Made by a program: the position numbers and the translations under genes
Shown here: positions 16,673 through 24,383 of the stretch, one piece after another
How the letters are laid out: the number at the start of each line of letters is the position of its first letter
How positions within the stretch are numbered: the stretch's first letter is position 1
Notes under the pieces: model-generated
What the model saw: the letters and a program-made list of their open reading frames with translations, nothing else
The model's database searches: none
Told to the model about the DNA's origin: nothing
NCBI RefSeq assembly: GCF_030373245.1
Contig: NZ_JAUCZF010000001.1
Coordinates: 992,001 to 1,056,000, forward strand
Origin: Hydrogenophaga sp.
GTDB taxonomy: Bacteria; Pseudomonadota; Gammaproteobacteria; Burkholderiales; Burkholderiaceae_C
Direction of reading: 5' to 3'
DNA: 64,000 bases

Positions 16673-19156
16673 TCAGCCGAACCAGCGCTTGCTCAACTGG
16701 AACGGCAGCAGCAAGGCACAGCCCAAGATCAGCGCCAGGGCCGCGAACGGCGCAGACAAGGTCGAGAATCCGAACGCCTGGGCCAGCGGCGGAACCAGCA
16801 CAACGGCGCCCAGGGCCAGCAAGGTGCCGGTCAGCACCCAGAGGCTGACCGGCGTCAGGCCCGAAAACAGCCGCCGCCACGCAGGATGGCGCGATCGGCT
16901 GGGCAGGATCAGGACCGCATTGGCGATCACCAGTACCGCGAACACCAGGGCACCGGCCGAGGCCACGGCTTCATCGTGTCCCATCAGGACCACGTAGAGG
17001 CCGATCACCACCAGCGACACCCACGCACCCTGCACCAGGCTGAGCCACACCTGAGAAGCGCCCAGCAAGGGCTCAGTCTGCTGGCGCGGCGGCTGGTCCA
17101 TCAGATCGGCCGCCGCCGGCTCGGCCTCAAACACCAGCGAGCAAGCGGGGTCGATCACCAGTTCCAGGAACGCAATGTGCAAAGGCGCGAGCACCAGGGG
17201 CAGGCCAAACAGCACCGGCAACAGCGCCAGGCAGACGATGGGCACATGCACCGCGAGGGTATAGACCATGGCCTGGCGCAGGTTGGCGAAGGTTCTGCGC
17301 CCGGCCTCGATGGCGTGCACGATGGCCGAAAAGTCGTCGTGCAGCAGCACCAGCGAAGCGGCCTCGCGCGCCACGTCGGTGCCGCGCTGGCCCATGGCCA
17401 CGCCGATATGCGCCGCCTTCAGCGCCGGGGCATCGTTCACCCCGTCACCGGTCATGGCCACGATCTCGCCACGCGCCTTGAGCGCCTCCACCAGCGCCAG
17501 CTTCTGCTGGGGCTTGATGCGGGCAAACACATGCACCGCGGCCACCTGATCCGACAAGCTGGCCGCGTCCAGGGAGGCCATGTCCTCGCCGGTCAGCACC
17601 TGATCGCTCTGAATGCCGGCTTGCGCCGCGATGGCTCGCGCGGTGCGCGGATGATCGCCCGTGATCATGACCACGCGGATGCCCGCGCGCCGGCACTGGG
17701 CGATGGCGGCGGGCACCTCGGCCCGCAGCGGGTCGGCCAGACCCACCAGGCCCACCCACTCGAAGTCGAAATCGTGCTGGATGTCGGGCCACTGGCTCGC
17801 ACTGCGGTGGCGGGCCTTGGCAACACCCAGCACCCGCAGGCCGCGATCGGCCAGGCGCGCGGCCTCTTCGGCCACCCGCGTGCGCTCGGCGTCCGGCAGA
17901 TGGCAGAGGTCCGCCACCGCTTCGGGCGCGCCCTTGGCTGCCACGACGTCGTGCACCTCGCCCTGGGGACGCCACAGGTGCGTCATCGCCAGCAGTTCCG
18001 GCGAGAGTTCATACTCGCGCGCCAGGTCCCAGCGCGGATGCAGGTGCTCGGTGCCCTGCAGCTGGCGGGCGGCCAGGCGATGAAACGCCTTTTCCATCGG
18101 GTCGTGCGGGTCGATTTCGCTGGCCAGCACGGCGTACTCGAGCAGCGCGTGAAACGCTTCGGGCAGGCCGGCGTCGGGAAGGTCGTGCGTTTCGAGCACC
18201 TGGTCACCGGCGACCAGCGCGGCCACTGCCATGCGGTTTTCGGTCAGGGTACCGGTCTTGTCGACGCACAGCACCGTGGTCTGTCCCAGCGTCTCCACCG
18301 CATTGAGCCGGCGCGTGAGCACCTGCTGCACCGCCAGCCGGCGCGCAGCCAGCGCCAGGAACACGATCATGATCACCGGCAGCTCCTGCGGCAGGATGCC
18401 CATGGCCAGCGTGATCCCGCCCAGCAGCGCCTGCAGCCAGTCGCCGCGCAGCAGGCCGAGCAGTGCAGCGAGCAAGAGGCACAGCGCGATCCCGACCACC
18501 ACCAGGCGGCGCGTGAGGCGGGCGACTTCATCGCGCAGGGGCGAGGCCTGCAGGCCGATGGCCTGCAGCGACTGCCCGATGCGACCCAGCTCGGTCCGCT
18601 GACCGGTGGATCCCACCCGGGCCGTGCCCTGCCCGCGCACCACCAGGGTGCCGGCAAACACCGAATCCGCAGGCGCCTTGGACACCGCCTCGGACTCGCC
18701 GGTGAGCAGAGATTCGTCGGTGGCCAGCTCGTGCGTTTCCACCAGCTCGCCGTCGGCGGGCACACGGTCGCCCTCGGACAGCAGCAGCAGATCGCCGCGA
18801 ACCACGTCTCGGCCGGCGACCCGCCGCACTGTGCCGTCGCGCAGCACCTGGGCGCGCGGGCTGGAGAGGTCGCGCAGCGTCTCCAGCGTGTTGTCGGTGC
18901 GCCGCTCCTGCAGCACCGTGACGGTCATGATGATGGCCACAAAGCCCAGCAGGATCAGCGCTTCGTGCGCATCGCCCGTGGCCAGGTACACCGAGCCGGC
19001 CCCCATGAGCAGCAGGAACATGGGCTCGCGCACCACGTCCCGGGCCATCACCCACAGCGTGCGGCGCTGGCTCACGCCCAGTTCGTTGGGTCCTTCCTGG
19101 CGCAGTCGCTCGGCCGCCTGGTCGCTGGTCAAGCCATTCGGTGGGGTAGGTGTCAT
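16673..19156 (-). CDS. Cation-translocating P-type ATPase
   Basis: Membrane pump of 827 residues with actuator, phosphorylation and nucleotide domains. Seen: TDESLLTGESEAVSK near 146 (actuator TGES), CVDKTGTLTEN with phospho-Asp at about 299, MITGDHPRTARA, MTGDGVNDAPALKAAHIG, and about ten membrane spans including the C-terminal six-helix region of calcium/magnesium-type P-type pumps. The helix-4 ion motif reads ILPQELPVI (about 254-262) instead of the common PEGLP, so the ion is uncertain; there is no N-terminal metal-binding CxxC, which argues against a copper or zinc pump. The ATG at 19156 gives a normal short N-terminus. Confidence 0.92.
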   Translation of the reverse strand: MTPTPPNGLTSDQAAERLRQEGPNELGVSQRRTLWVMARDVVREPMFLLLMGAGSVYLATGDAHEALILLGFVAIIMTVTVLQERRTDNTLETLRDLSSPRAQVLRDGTVRRVAGRDVVRGDLLLLSEGDRVPADGELVETHELATDESLLTGESEAVSKAPADSVFAGTLVVRGQGTARVGSTGQRTELGRIGQSLQAIGLQASPLRDEVARLTRRLVVVGIALCLLLAALLGLLRGDWLQALLGGITLAMGILPQELPVIMIVFLALAARRLAVQQVLTRRLNAVETLGQTTVLCVDKTGTLTENRMAVAALVAGDQVLETHDLPDAGLPEAFHALLEYAVLASEIDPHDPMEKAFHRLAARQLQGTEHLHPRWDLAREYELSPELLAMTHLWRPQGEVHDVVAAKGAPEAVADLCHLPDAERTRVAEEAARLADRGLRVLGVAKARHRSASQWPDIQHDFDFEWVGLVGLADPLRAEVPAAIAQCRRAGIRVVMITGDHPRTARAIAAQAGIQSDQVLTGEDMASLDAASLSDQVAAVHVFARIKPQQKLALVEALKARGEIVAMTGDGVNDAPALKAAHIGVAMGQRGTDVAREAASLVLLHDDFSAIVHAIEAGRRTFANLRQAMVYTLAVHVPIVCLALLPVLFGLPLVLAPLHIAFLELVIDPACSLVFEAEPAAADLMDQPPRQQTEPLLGASQVWLSLVQGAWVSLVVIGLYVVLMGHDEAVASAGALVFAVLVIANAVLILPSRSRHPAWRRLFSGLTPVSLWVLTGTLLALGAVVLVPPLAQAFGFSTLSAPFAALALILGCALLLPFQLSKRWFG

Positions 19157-19234
19157 GTGCGCCCGCGTCTGGCTGTGGAACCCGCAGCTTACCGAACCTG
19201 AACTGGCATCAGATCGGACCCGACGACGGGCCGC

Positions 19235-19399
19235 TCAGACGAGTGACATCACGAAGTCGGCCTTGCCCACGCCACACTCAGGGCAACGCCAGCTGTCGGG
19301 CACGTCGGCCCAGCGGGTGCCGGGCGCGATCCCGTCCTCCGGACGCCCAGCGGCCTCGTCGTAGAAGAATCCGCACACCACGCAAACGCAGCAGTTCAT
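19235..19399 (-). CDS. Rubredoxin
   Basis: A 54-residue iron electron-transfer protein. The two metal-binding cysteine pairs are [13 protein letters not shown] (CxxCG) and [11 protein letters not shown] (CxxCG) with the usual spacing and [19 protein letters not shown] between them, a canonical rubredoxin. The ATG is at 19397-19399 and the stop at 19235-19237. An extra CxC-like MNCCVC at the N-terminus is slightly unusual. It lies between the P-type ATPase and the cytochrome b gene on the same strand and may serve the neighbouring oxygen-related redox module. Confidence 0.93.
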   Translation of the reverse strand: MNCCVCVVCGFFYDEAAGRPEDGIAPGTRWADVPDSWRCPECGVGKADFVMSLV

Positions 19400-19452
19400 G
19401 GTTTTCGCCTTGATGATGTTGGGTTAAACAGCCCCCAGGGTCGGTGGGCCGG

Positions 19453-20217
19453 CTAATCGTCGTCGTGGTCCCGATCCCGGCCCTGGCCGCTGGTGAGACT
19501 GCTCAGCGACTGGGCCGAAATCAGGCCATTGGGCGACTGCTGCCATTCCCAGGCCCAGTACCCCAGCACGGCGACCAGCAGCAGCGCCGCAAGCCAGGCA
19601 TGGTTGTGCTTGACCAGGTCGGGCCCAGCGCCGTCGACACGGCCAGTGAGCATGGGCGCCGCCTGGTTTTTGCGGCGCAGCAGGCTCAGAGCGGCAATCA
19701 GCGCCAGGTGGGCCAGCACCACCACCAGAAAGGCCTCGCCGAAAAATTCGTGCACCTCTTCCAGCCAGTCACCCCCAAGAAAATCACCCCAGTCGTTGTA
19801 GGTGCCGTATCCGCTCAGGGTAAGAGGCACCACCATGACCAGCAAGGTGAATACCGCCAGCGCCATCAGCAGGTTCTGCCCCTGGCGCCAGTTGATGCCC
19901 GACCAAGAAGATGCCGAGGTGAGCGACTTCAGCCAGGCCGGTGCGCCGGTGAGCTTGCGCCACAGCAGACCCAGACCCGCCTGGCGCGGGCCGAGCAGGC
20001 CGTACAGCACGCGAAACCCCAGCAGGCCAGCCATGGTGTAGCCCAGGGTGACGTGCAGCAGGCGCCAGCGCTCACCATCGGCCGTGAGATAGGCGCCCAG
20101 AAAGCTCAGCGCAAAAAGCCAGTGGAACATGCGCGTGGGCGCGTCGGTGACACGGCGCGAGGCCAAGGTGGCGCGCGGCGAAGCGGCGTTGGCATTGGGA
20201 AACGAGGCGGTGGACAT
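19453..20217 (-). CDS. Cytochrome b561/b6-domain membrane protein
   Basis: Inner-membrane diheme cytochrome b-like protein of 254 residues with four main hydrophobic helices plus a C-terminal one (ALLLVAVLGYWAWEWQQ). Histidines suited as heme ligands occur in MFHWLFALSFLG, RLLHVTLGYTMAG, EEVHEFFGEAFLVVV and LAHLALIAAL. The C-terminus is rich in Asp/His. It sits 17 bases after the diheme cytochrome c gene, the known arrangement in which this cytochrome b passes quinol electrons to DHC and the SHP-type cytochrome. Confidence 0.88.
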   Translation of the reverse strand: MSTASFPNANAASPRATLASRRVTDAPTRMFHWLFALSFLGAYLTADGERWRLLHVTLGYTMAGLLGFRVLYGLLGPRQAGLGLLWRKLTGAPAWLKSLTSASSWSGINWRQGQNLLMALAVFTLLVMVVPLTLSGYGTYNDWGDFLGGDWLEEVHEFFGEAFLVVVLAHLALIAALSLLRRKNQAAPMLTGRVDGAGPDLVKHNHAWLAALLLVAVLGYWAWEWQQSPNGLISAQSLSSLTSGQGRDRDHDDD

Positions 20218-20234
20218 GGTGGCATTCCTCCGGC

Positions 20235-20750
20235 TCAGTCGCGGAACGCGCGGTGATAACGCGCGTCCAGCCCGGAGGGGATGCGCAGGTTGTCGTCATC
20301 AAAGTCGCCCTGATCGGCGCGGGTGTGGCAGGCCGCACAGTTGGCCGCGCTCTTGACGCTGGCGTGAGACCAGACCGCCGCGTCGATCTTGCGGTGCTCA
20401 CGCACAAACCAGGCCGAGCGGGTGATGCGGTCTTCTGGCGGCACTTCATTCACCCGCTTGTAGGTACCAGCATGGGCCTGCAGCCAGGTGTTGAGCTGCT
20501 GCACCGTAGCGGCGTCCAGCGAGGCATCCGTGCCGTAGTGTTTGTCCAGGCCGGTCATGATGCGCTGCCACGACGGCGCGGGCAGCAGGCCGGGCGGGTA
20601 GGCGGTGTGGCAGGCGCCGCACTCCTGGGTGTAGGCCTTGGGCACCTGCATGGGCAGCAGGCGGTCGCTGTCGGCGCGCGCGGCGCCGGCCAGCAGCAGG
20701 GTGCCGGCGACAAGCGACCAGGTCAGGCGATGAGCAGAACGAGAGGACAT
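20235..20750 (-). CDS. Diheme cytochrome c (DHC-like)
   Basis: Periplasmic protein of 171 residues with a signal peptide ending AGAARA near residue 27. It has two c-type heme sites, ECGACHTAY and NCAACHTRA, and matches the DHC family that partners the Sphaeroides heme protein. The ATG at 20750 has an upstream GGAG and avoids seven extra residues of a longer frame. The order SHP-like, DHC, cytochrome b on the same strand suggests one transcript. Confidence 0.9.
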   Translation of the reverse strand: MSSRSAHRLTWSLVAGTLLLAGAARADSDRLLPMQVPKAYTQECGACHTAYPPGLLPAPSWQRIMTGLDKHYGTDASLDAATVQQLNTWLQAHAGTYKRVNEVPPEDRITRSAWFVREHRKIDAAVWSHASVKSAANCAACHTRADQGDFDDDNLRIPSGLDARYHRAFRD

Positions 20751-20786
20751 GGAGGACTCCTGATGAAACAAGGTGGGGAGGACGAC

Positions 20787-21218
20787 TCAGGGCTTGAGGC
20801 TGAGCAGGTAGGCCAGCACGTCGGCCTTTTCGCGGGCGCTGCATTCGCGGCTCAACACGTCCTTGCAATTGCGGCGGAACCATTTGTCGGTCTTGGCGGT
20901 GTCGGTGAATGCTTGAGCGTTGAACGCCGGCGCCATGGGCGCGATGCGCTTATCGGTGCTGGCGTGCTTGCCAGCCGCAATGGGTGGGTTGCCGTGGCAG
21001 GATGCACATGACCATTCGCCGCCGTGGGTGCGGGTAAAGAAGCTGCGCCCTGCGTCAACGCGGTCTGGCGCACCCGCCTGGACGCTCCAACGGTCGCGTT
21101 GCTCGGCGGCTGTCGTGTCGGCCGCGAAGGCGGGACCAGCCAGCAAGGCCAGCACGATGGGAACGACACGGCTGGCGCTTTGAAGCAACGGGAGCCGGGA
21201 AGGGGAAATGGGGTTCAT
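20787..21218 (-). CDS. SHP-like cytochrome c (DUF1924 family)
   Basis: Periplasmic monoheme cytochrome of 143 residues with a signal peptide ending GPAFAA. The heme site is SCASCHG near residue 72. The C-terminal WFRRNCKDVLSRECSAREKADVLAYL segment, here cited by its parts WFRRNCKD and RECSAREKADVL, is the hallmark of the oxygen- and NO-binding Sphaeroides heme protein family, including the extra cysteine pair. It is probably the first gene of the operon with DHC and cytochrome b and is divergent from the PepSY/two-component operon. Confidence 0.9.
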   Translation of the reverse strand: MNPISPSRLPLLQSASRVVPIVLALLAGPAFAADTTAAEQRDRWSVQAGAPDRVDAGRSFFTRTHGGEWSCASCHGNPPIAAGKHASTDKRIAPMAPAFNAQAFTDTAKTDKWFRRNCKDVLSRECSAREKADVLAYLLSLKP

Positions 21219-21283
21219 GCAGACTCCAGCAAGGTGAGGAGCCGTGATCATGAAAAAAACTGCCTGTACGCAAGCTGAAGCCG

Positions 21284-21301
21284 GCGTTCATCCTGCGTTC
21301 A
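21284..21301 (+). promoter_or_regulatory. Perfect 7-base direct repeat GCGTTCA with 11-base period (candidate response-regulator operator)
   Basis: GCGTTCA at 21284-21290 and again at 21295-21301, separated by TCCT. One helical turn of spacing is typical of OmpR-family regulator sites. It lies in the 145-base region between the divergent SHP-like operon and the PepSY/response-regulator operon, so it could control either. Confidence 0.35.
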
Positions 21302-21363
21302 GGCTGAAGAACCGAACATCAGCGCTGTACCAGGCCTCCCACGGCCTGTTCAGGAGTCAAACC

Positions 21364-21687
21364 ATGTTCACTGTCTTTCTCAGGCTGAGAGCCGCTCTGG
21401 CCGTCGCGGCGCTGGCCGCTCTGCTGGCCCCGCCACTGGCCCAGGCAAGCGAACGCGACCAGGAGCGCGCACGCCAGGCGGTGCAGGCAGGGCAGGTGAT
21501 GCCCCTGCCTGCCGTGCTCGACAAGCTGGCGACCACCCACCCGGGCCAGGTGCTGGAAGTGGAGCTGGAACGGGAGGATGGCGCCTGGTACTACGAGATC
21601 AGGCTGCTGCAGGCTGATGGCCAGCTTTTGAAACTGGAGCTCGACGCCCGCACCGCCGAGGTGTTGCGCAGCAGAATACGCCGATGA
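21364..21687 (+). CDS. PepSY domain-containing periplasmic protein
   Basis: Protein of 107 residues with a signal peptide (AALAVAALAALLAPPLAQAS) and a single PepSY domain, seen in VMPLPAVLDKLATTHPGQVL, then WYYEIRLLQADGQLLKLELDARTAEVL. Small PepSY proteins of this type often sit beside two-component systems and are thought to modulate their sensors or to act as periplasmic inhibitors. Its stop overlaps the start of the response regulator (ATGA), and the three genes to 23783 form one operon. Confidence 0.85.
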   Translation: MFTVFLRLRAALAVAALAALLAPPLAQASERDQERARQAVQAGQVMPLPAVLDKLATTHPGQVLEVELEREDGAWYYEIRLLQADGQLLKLELDARTAEVLRSRIRR

Positions 21688-22346
21688 GATTGCTGCTGGT
21701 CGAAGACGAACCCACCCTGCGCCGACAACTCAAGCAGGCGCTGGAAGGCGCCAGCTATGTGGTGGACGAGGCCGACAATGGGCGCGATGCCCAGTTTCTT
21801 GGCGAGACCGAGTCCTTCGATGCGGTGCTGCTCGACCTCGGTCTGCCCCAGCTCGACGGCCTGACTGTTTTGCAGCGCTGGCGCGCCGCCGGGCGCACGA
21901 TGCCGGTTCTGATCCTGACCGCGCGCGACAACTGGAGCGAGAAGGTGGCTGGCATCGACGCCGGCGCCGACGACTACCTGAGCAAACCCTTTCACATGGA
22001 AGAGCTGCTGGCGCGACTGCGCGCGCTGATTCGCCGCGCCAGTGGCCTGGCCTCACCGCTGCTGCAATGTGGCGCGCTGGCGCTGGACACCCGCAGCGGG
22101 CGCGTGACCGTGGCCGGCGACACGGTGGCGCTCACCAGCCACGAGTACAAACTGCTGGCCTACCTCATGCACCGGCCCGACGCGGTGGTCTCGCGTACCG
22201 AGCTCACCGAGCATCTGTACGCGCAAGACTTCGACCGCGACTCCAACACCATCGAGGTGTTCGTCGGGCGGCTGCGCAAGAAGCTCCCAGCGGCCATGAT
22301 CGAGACCGTGCGCGGCCAGGGCTACCGCCTCGTCTCACCAGCCTGA
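21684..22346 (+). CDS. OmpR-family response regulator
   Basis: DNA-binding response regulator of 220 residues. The receiver domain has the acidic pair EDE at 7-9, phospho-acceptor Asp51 in VLLDLGLPQLDG, Thr in LILTARDNW, and Lys in DDYLSKPFH. The C-terminal winged helix ends with NTIEVFVGRLRKKLPAAMIETV. It resembles QseB/PmrA/TctD-type regulators. It is preceded by the PepSY gene (4-base overlap) and followed 27 bases later by its cognate kinase. Confidence 0.93.
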   Translation: MRLLLVEDEPTLRRQLKQALEGASYVVDEADNGRDAQFLGETESFDAVLLDLGLPQLDGLTVLQRWRAAGRTMPVLILTARDNWSEKVAGIDAGADDYLSKPFHMEELLARLRALIRRASGLASPLLQCGALALDTRSGRVTVAGDTVALTSHEYKLLAYLMHRPDAVVSRTELTEHLYAQDFDRDSNTIEVFVGRLRKKLPAAMIETVRGQGYRLVSPA

Positions 22347-22373
22347 ATTCGCCGCATTCCGGAGGTTTCTCGA

Positions 22374-23783
22374 TTGCCGTCCACCACCGCCACCCGACCC
22401 TGGGGCCGCACCGGCTCGCTGCGATTTCGCCTGCTGGCCGCGACCGTGGTGGCGCTGAGCGTGGCGCTGGTGCTGGCGGGTCTTCTGCTCGGGGGGCTGT
22501 TTCGGGAGCATGTGATGCGGCAATTCGAAACCGCGCTCACCAACCAGCTCGACCAGCTCACCGCGCGGCTGGAGGTGGACGCGCAAGGCCAGCCCCAGAT
22601 CGACGAGCAACGGCTCTCTGACCCGCGCTGGGAACGACCCTACTCGGGCCTGTACTGGCAAATCGACCAGCTCAGTCCCGACGGTCAGACACGCAACGCC
22701 GTGCTGCGCTCGCGCTCGCTTTGGGACGACAGCCTGACGTTGCAAGCCGATGCGCTGCACGACGGCCAGCGCCACGTGCACCAGGGCATCGGCCCGCAAG
22801 GCAGGCCGCTGCTGATGGTGGAGCGCACCGTGCGCACCAGCACCACACCGGGGACCGGCTGGCGCCTGGTGGTGGCCAGCGACCTGGCGCCCACCGAGCT
22901 GGCCGTCGACGATTTCAACCGCATGCTGGCGCTTTCGCTGGCCGGGCTGGGGCTGCTGCTGGTGCTGGCAGCACTGGCCCAGGTGACGGTGGGACTGGCC
23001 CCGCTCAAAGCCTTGCAGGGCGCGCTCAACCGGGTGCGCGACGGGCATGAGCCAAGGTTGCAAGGCACCTTCCCCGACGAGTTGCAGCCCATGATCCACG
23101 ACTTCAACACGGTGCTGGACCGCAACGCCGAGACCACGGCACGCGCACGCACCCAGGCGGGCAATCTGGCGCATGCGCTCAAGACGCCGCTGGCGGTGAT
23201 GGCACAGGCGGCCAATCACCCGGCCGAGCGCGCCTCGCTGCCCGCCCTGGTGAGCGAGCAGGTCGCGGTGGCGCAGCGTCAGCTCGACTGGCATCTGGCG
23301 CGGGCGCGCGCAGCCGTCACGCAGGGCCTGCCCGGCCAGCGAACCGAGCTTGAACCGGTGCTGCAGGGACTGCTGCGGGTGATGGGCAAGGTCCACGCAG
23401 CGCGCGCACTGCACTGGCGAGCCCCAGCAGCGGCGGCGCTGTTTTTCGCGGGCGAGGCTCAGGACCTGCAGGACATGCTGGGCAACTTGCTGGACAACGC
23501 GGGCCGCCTGGCCACCACCGAAGTGGCCGTGAGCGCAGAGCAATCGGATGACCGCCTGCTGATCACCCTTGACGACGACGGACCGGGCATCGCGCCGGAG
23601 CAGCGCAGCGCAGCGCTGGCTCGCGGGATTCGGCTCGATGAGTCGGGGCCAGGCTCAGGCCTGGGTCTGCACATCGTGGGCGAGCTGGCAGATCTGTACG
23701 GGGGGTCACTCGAACTGGACCAGAGCCCGCTGGGTGGCCTGCGCGCTCAGCTGAACCTGCCAGCAGCACCGGCTTCGGCCTGA
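22374..23783 (+). CDS. Sensor histidine kinase
   Basis: Membrane sensor of 469 residues. Two spans (about 20-43 and 180-205) enclose a periplasmic domain of about 135 residues, followed by a HAMP-like linker and catalytic core. The H box is NLAHALKTPLAVM, the N box NLLDNAGRLA and the G box DDDGPGIAPEQR, then GSGLGLHIV. It starts with TTG at 22374, supported by GGAGGT eight bases upstream; no ATG fits. It closely follows its response regulator. The signal is unknown, although the neighbouring heme-protein operon suggests a redox or NO-related cue. Confidence 0.92.
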   Translation: MPSTTATRPWGRTGSLRFRLLAATVVALSVALVLAGLLLGGLFREHVMRQFETALTNQLDQLTARLEVDAQGQPQIDEQRLSDPRWERPYSGLYWQIDQLSPDGQTRNAVLRSRSLWDDSLTLQADALHDGQRHVHQGIGPQGRPLLMVERTVRTSTTPGTGWRLVVASDLAPTELAVDDFNRMLALSLAGLGLLLVLAALAQVTVGLAPLKALQGALNRVRDGHEPRLQGTFPDELQPMIHDFNTVLDRNAETTARARTQAGNLAHALKTPLAVMAQAANHPAERASLPALVSEQVAVAQRQLDWHLARARAAVTQGLPGQRTELEPVLQGLLRVMGKVHAARALHWRAPAAAALFFAGEAQDLQDMLGNLLDNAGRLATTEVAVSAEQSDDRLLITLDDDGPGIAPEQRSAALARGIRLDESGPGSGLGLHIVGELADLYGGSLELDQSPLGGLRAQLNLPAAPASA

Positions 23784-23807
23784 GCCCTTGCAGCGGGCCA
23801 GACCGCC

Positions 23808-24383
23808 TCATGCGGTGGGCGGCAGGGCAGCAGGCGGGTCGCCCCGAAAACCACGCCCCAAGCGGCTGGCGATCAGGCGCGTGAGGTGCAATGTGGCCCA
23901 GGCCGAAAGCGCACCCAAGCCGATGCCAGCGACCGTGTCAGAGGGAAAATGCAGGCCCAGCGCCACCCGGCTCCAGGCGATGAGCAAGGCGCTGAGCAGC
24001 AGCGCTGTGCGCGCCATCGGGTGAGGTGCCCACCAGCAAGCCGCCACACCCACCGCCCAGGCGATGGCCGCGTGGCTGCTCGGGAAACTGGGCGAGGGCT
24101 CTTTGGCCAGCCACTGCTGCCCCACGCCGAGCACAAAGGGCCTTGGCATGGGCCAGACGCTGGAGATACCGCGCACGATGAGCCAGACCAGCAACATGGC
24201 CAGCAAGGCGTGAAGCGACGCGCGGCGCCACTGGGGTGGGCCCAGCACCAGCGCCAGCAAAACGCCCACCAGCATCACCTTGGGCCAGACCGTGCTGCCG
24301 AACAAGGCCAGCTGCATCAGCCAGGCGGGGGCCTGGTCGCTGAGGTTAAGCCAGAGAAAGAGTTGCTGATCGATCGGATTCAT
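23808..24383 (-). CDS. Phosphatase PAP2 family membrane protein
   Basis: Integral membrane phosphatase of 191 residues. The three PAP2 motifs are present: KxxxxxxRP-like region (RGISSVWPMPRPF), FPSSHAAIAWAVG (PSGH-type motif with the catalytic His), and RVALGLHFPSDTVAGI (SRxxxxxHxxxD). Such proteins remove phosphates from undecaprenyl pyrophosphate, phosphatidylglycerol phosphate or lipid A. The start at 24383 overlaps the stop of the phosphoethanolamine transferase gene (ATGA), so the two are co-translated, which favours a lipid A or recycling role. Confidence 0.9.
   Translation of the reverse strand: MNPIDQQLFLWLNLSDQAPAWLMQLALFGSTVWPKVMLVGVLLALVLGPPQWRRASLHALLAMLLVWLIVRGISSVWPMPRPFVLGVGQQWLAKEPSPSFPSSHAAIAWAVGVAACWWAPHPMARTALLLSALLIAWSRVALGLHFPSDTVAGIGLGALSAWATLHLTRLIASRLGRGFRGDPPAALPPTA

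Noticed and set aside
16640..19201. An 853-codon plus-strand frame opposite the P-type ATPase
   Set aside because: Gln/His/Arg/Gly-rich antisense shadow; the ATPase motifs on the minus strand are complete.
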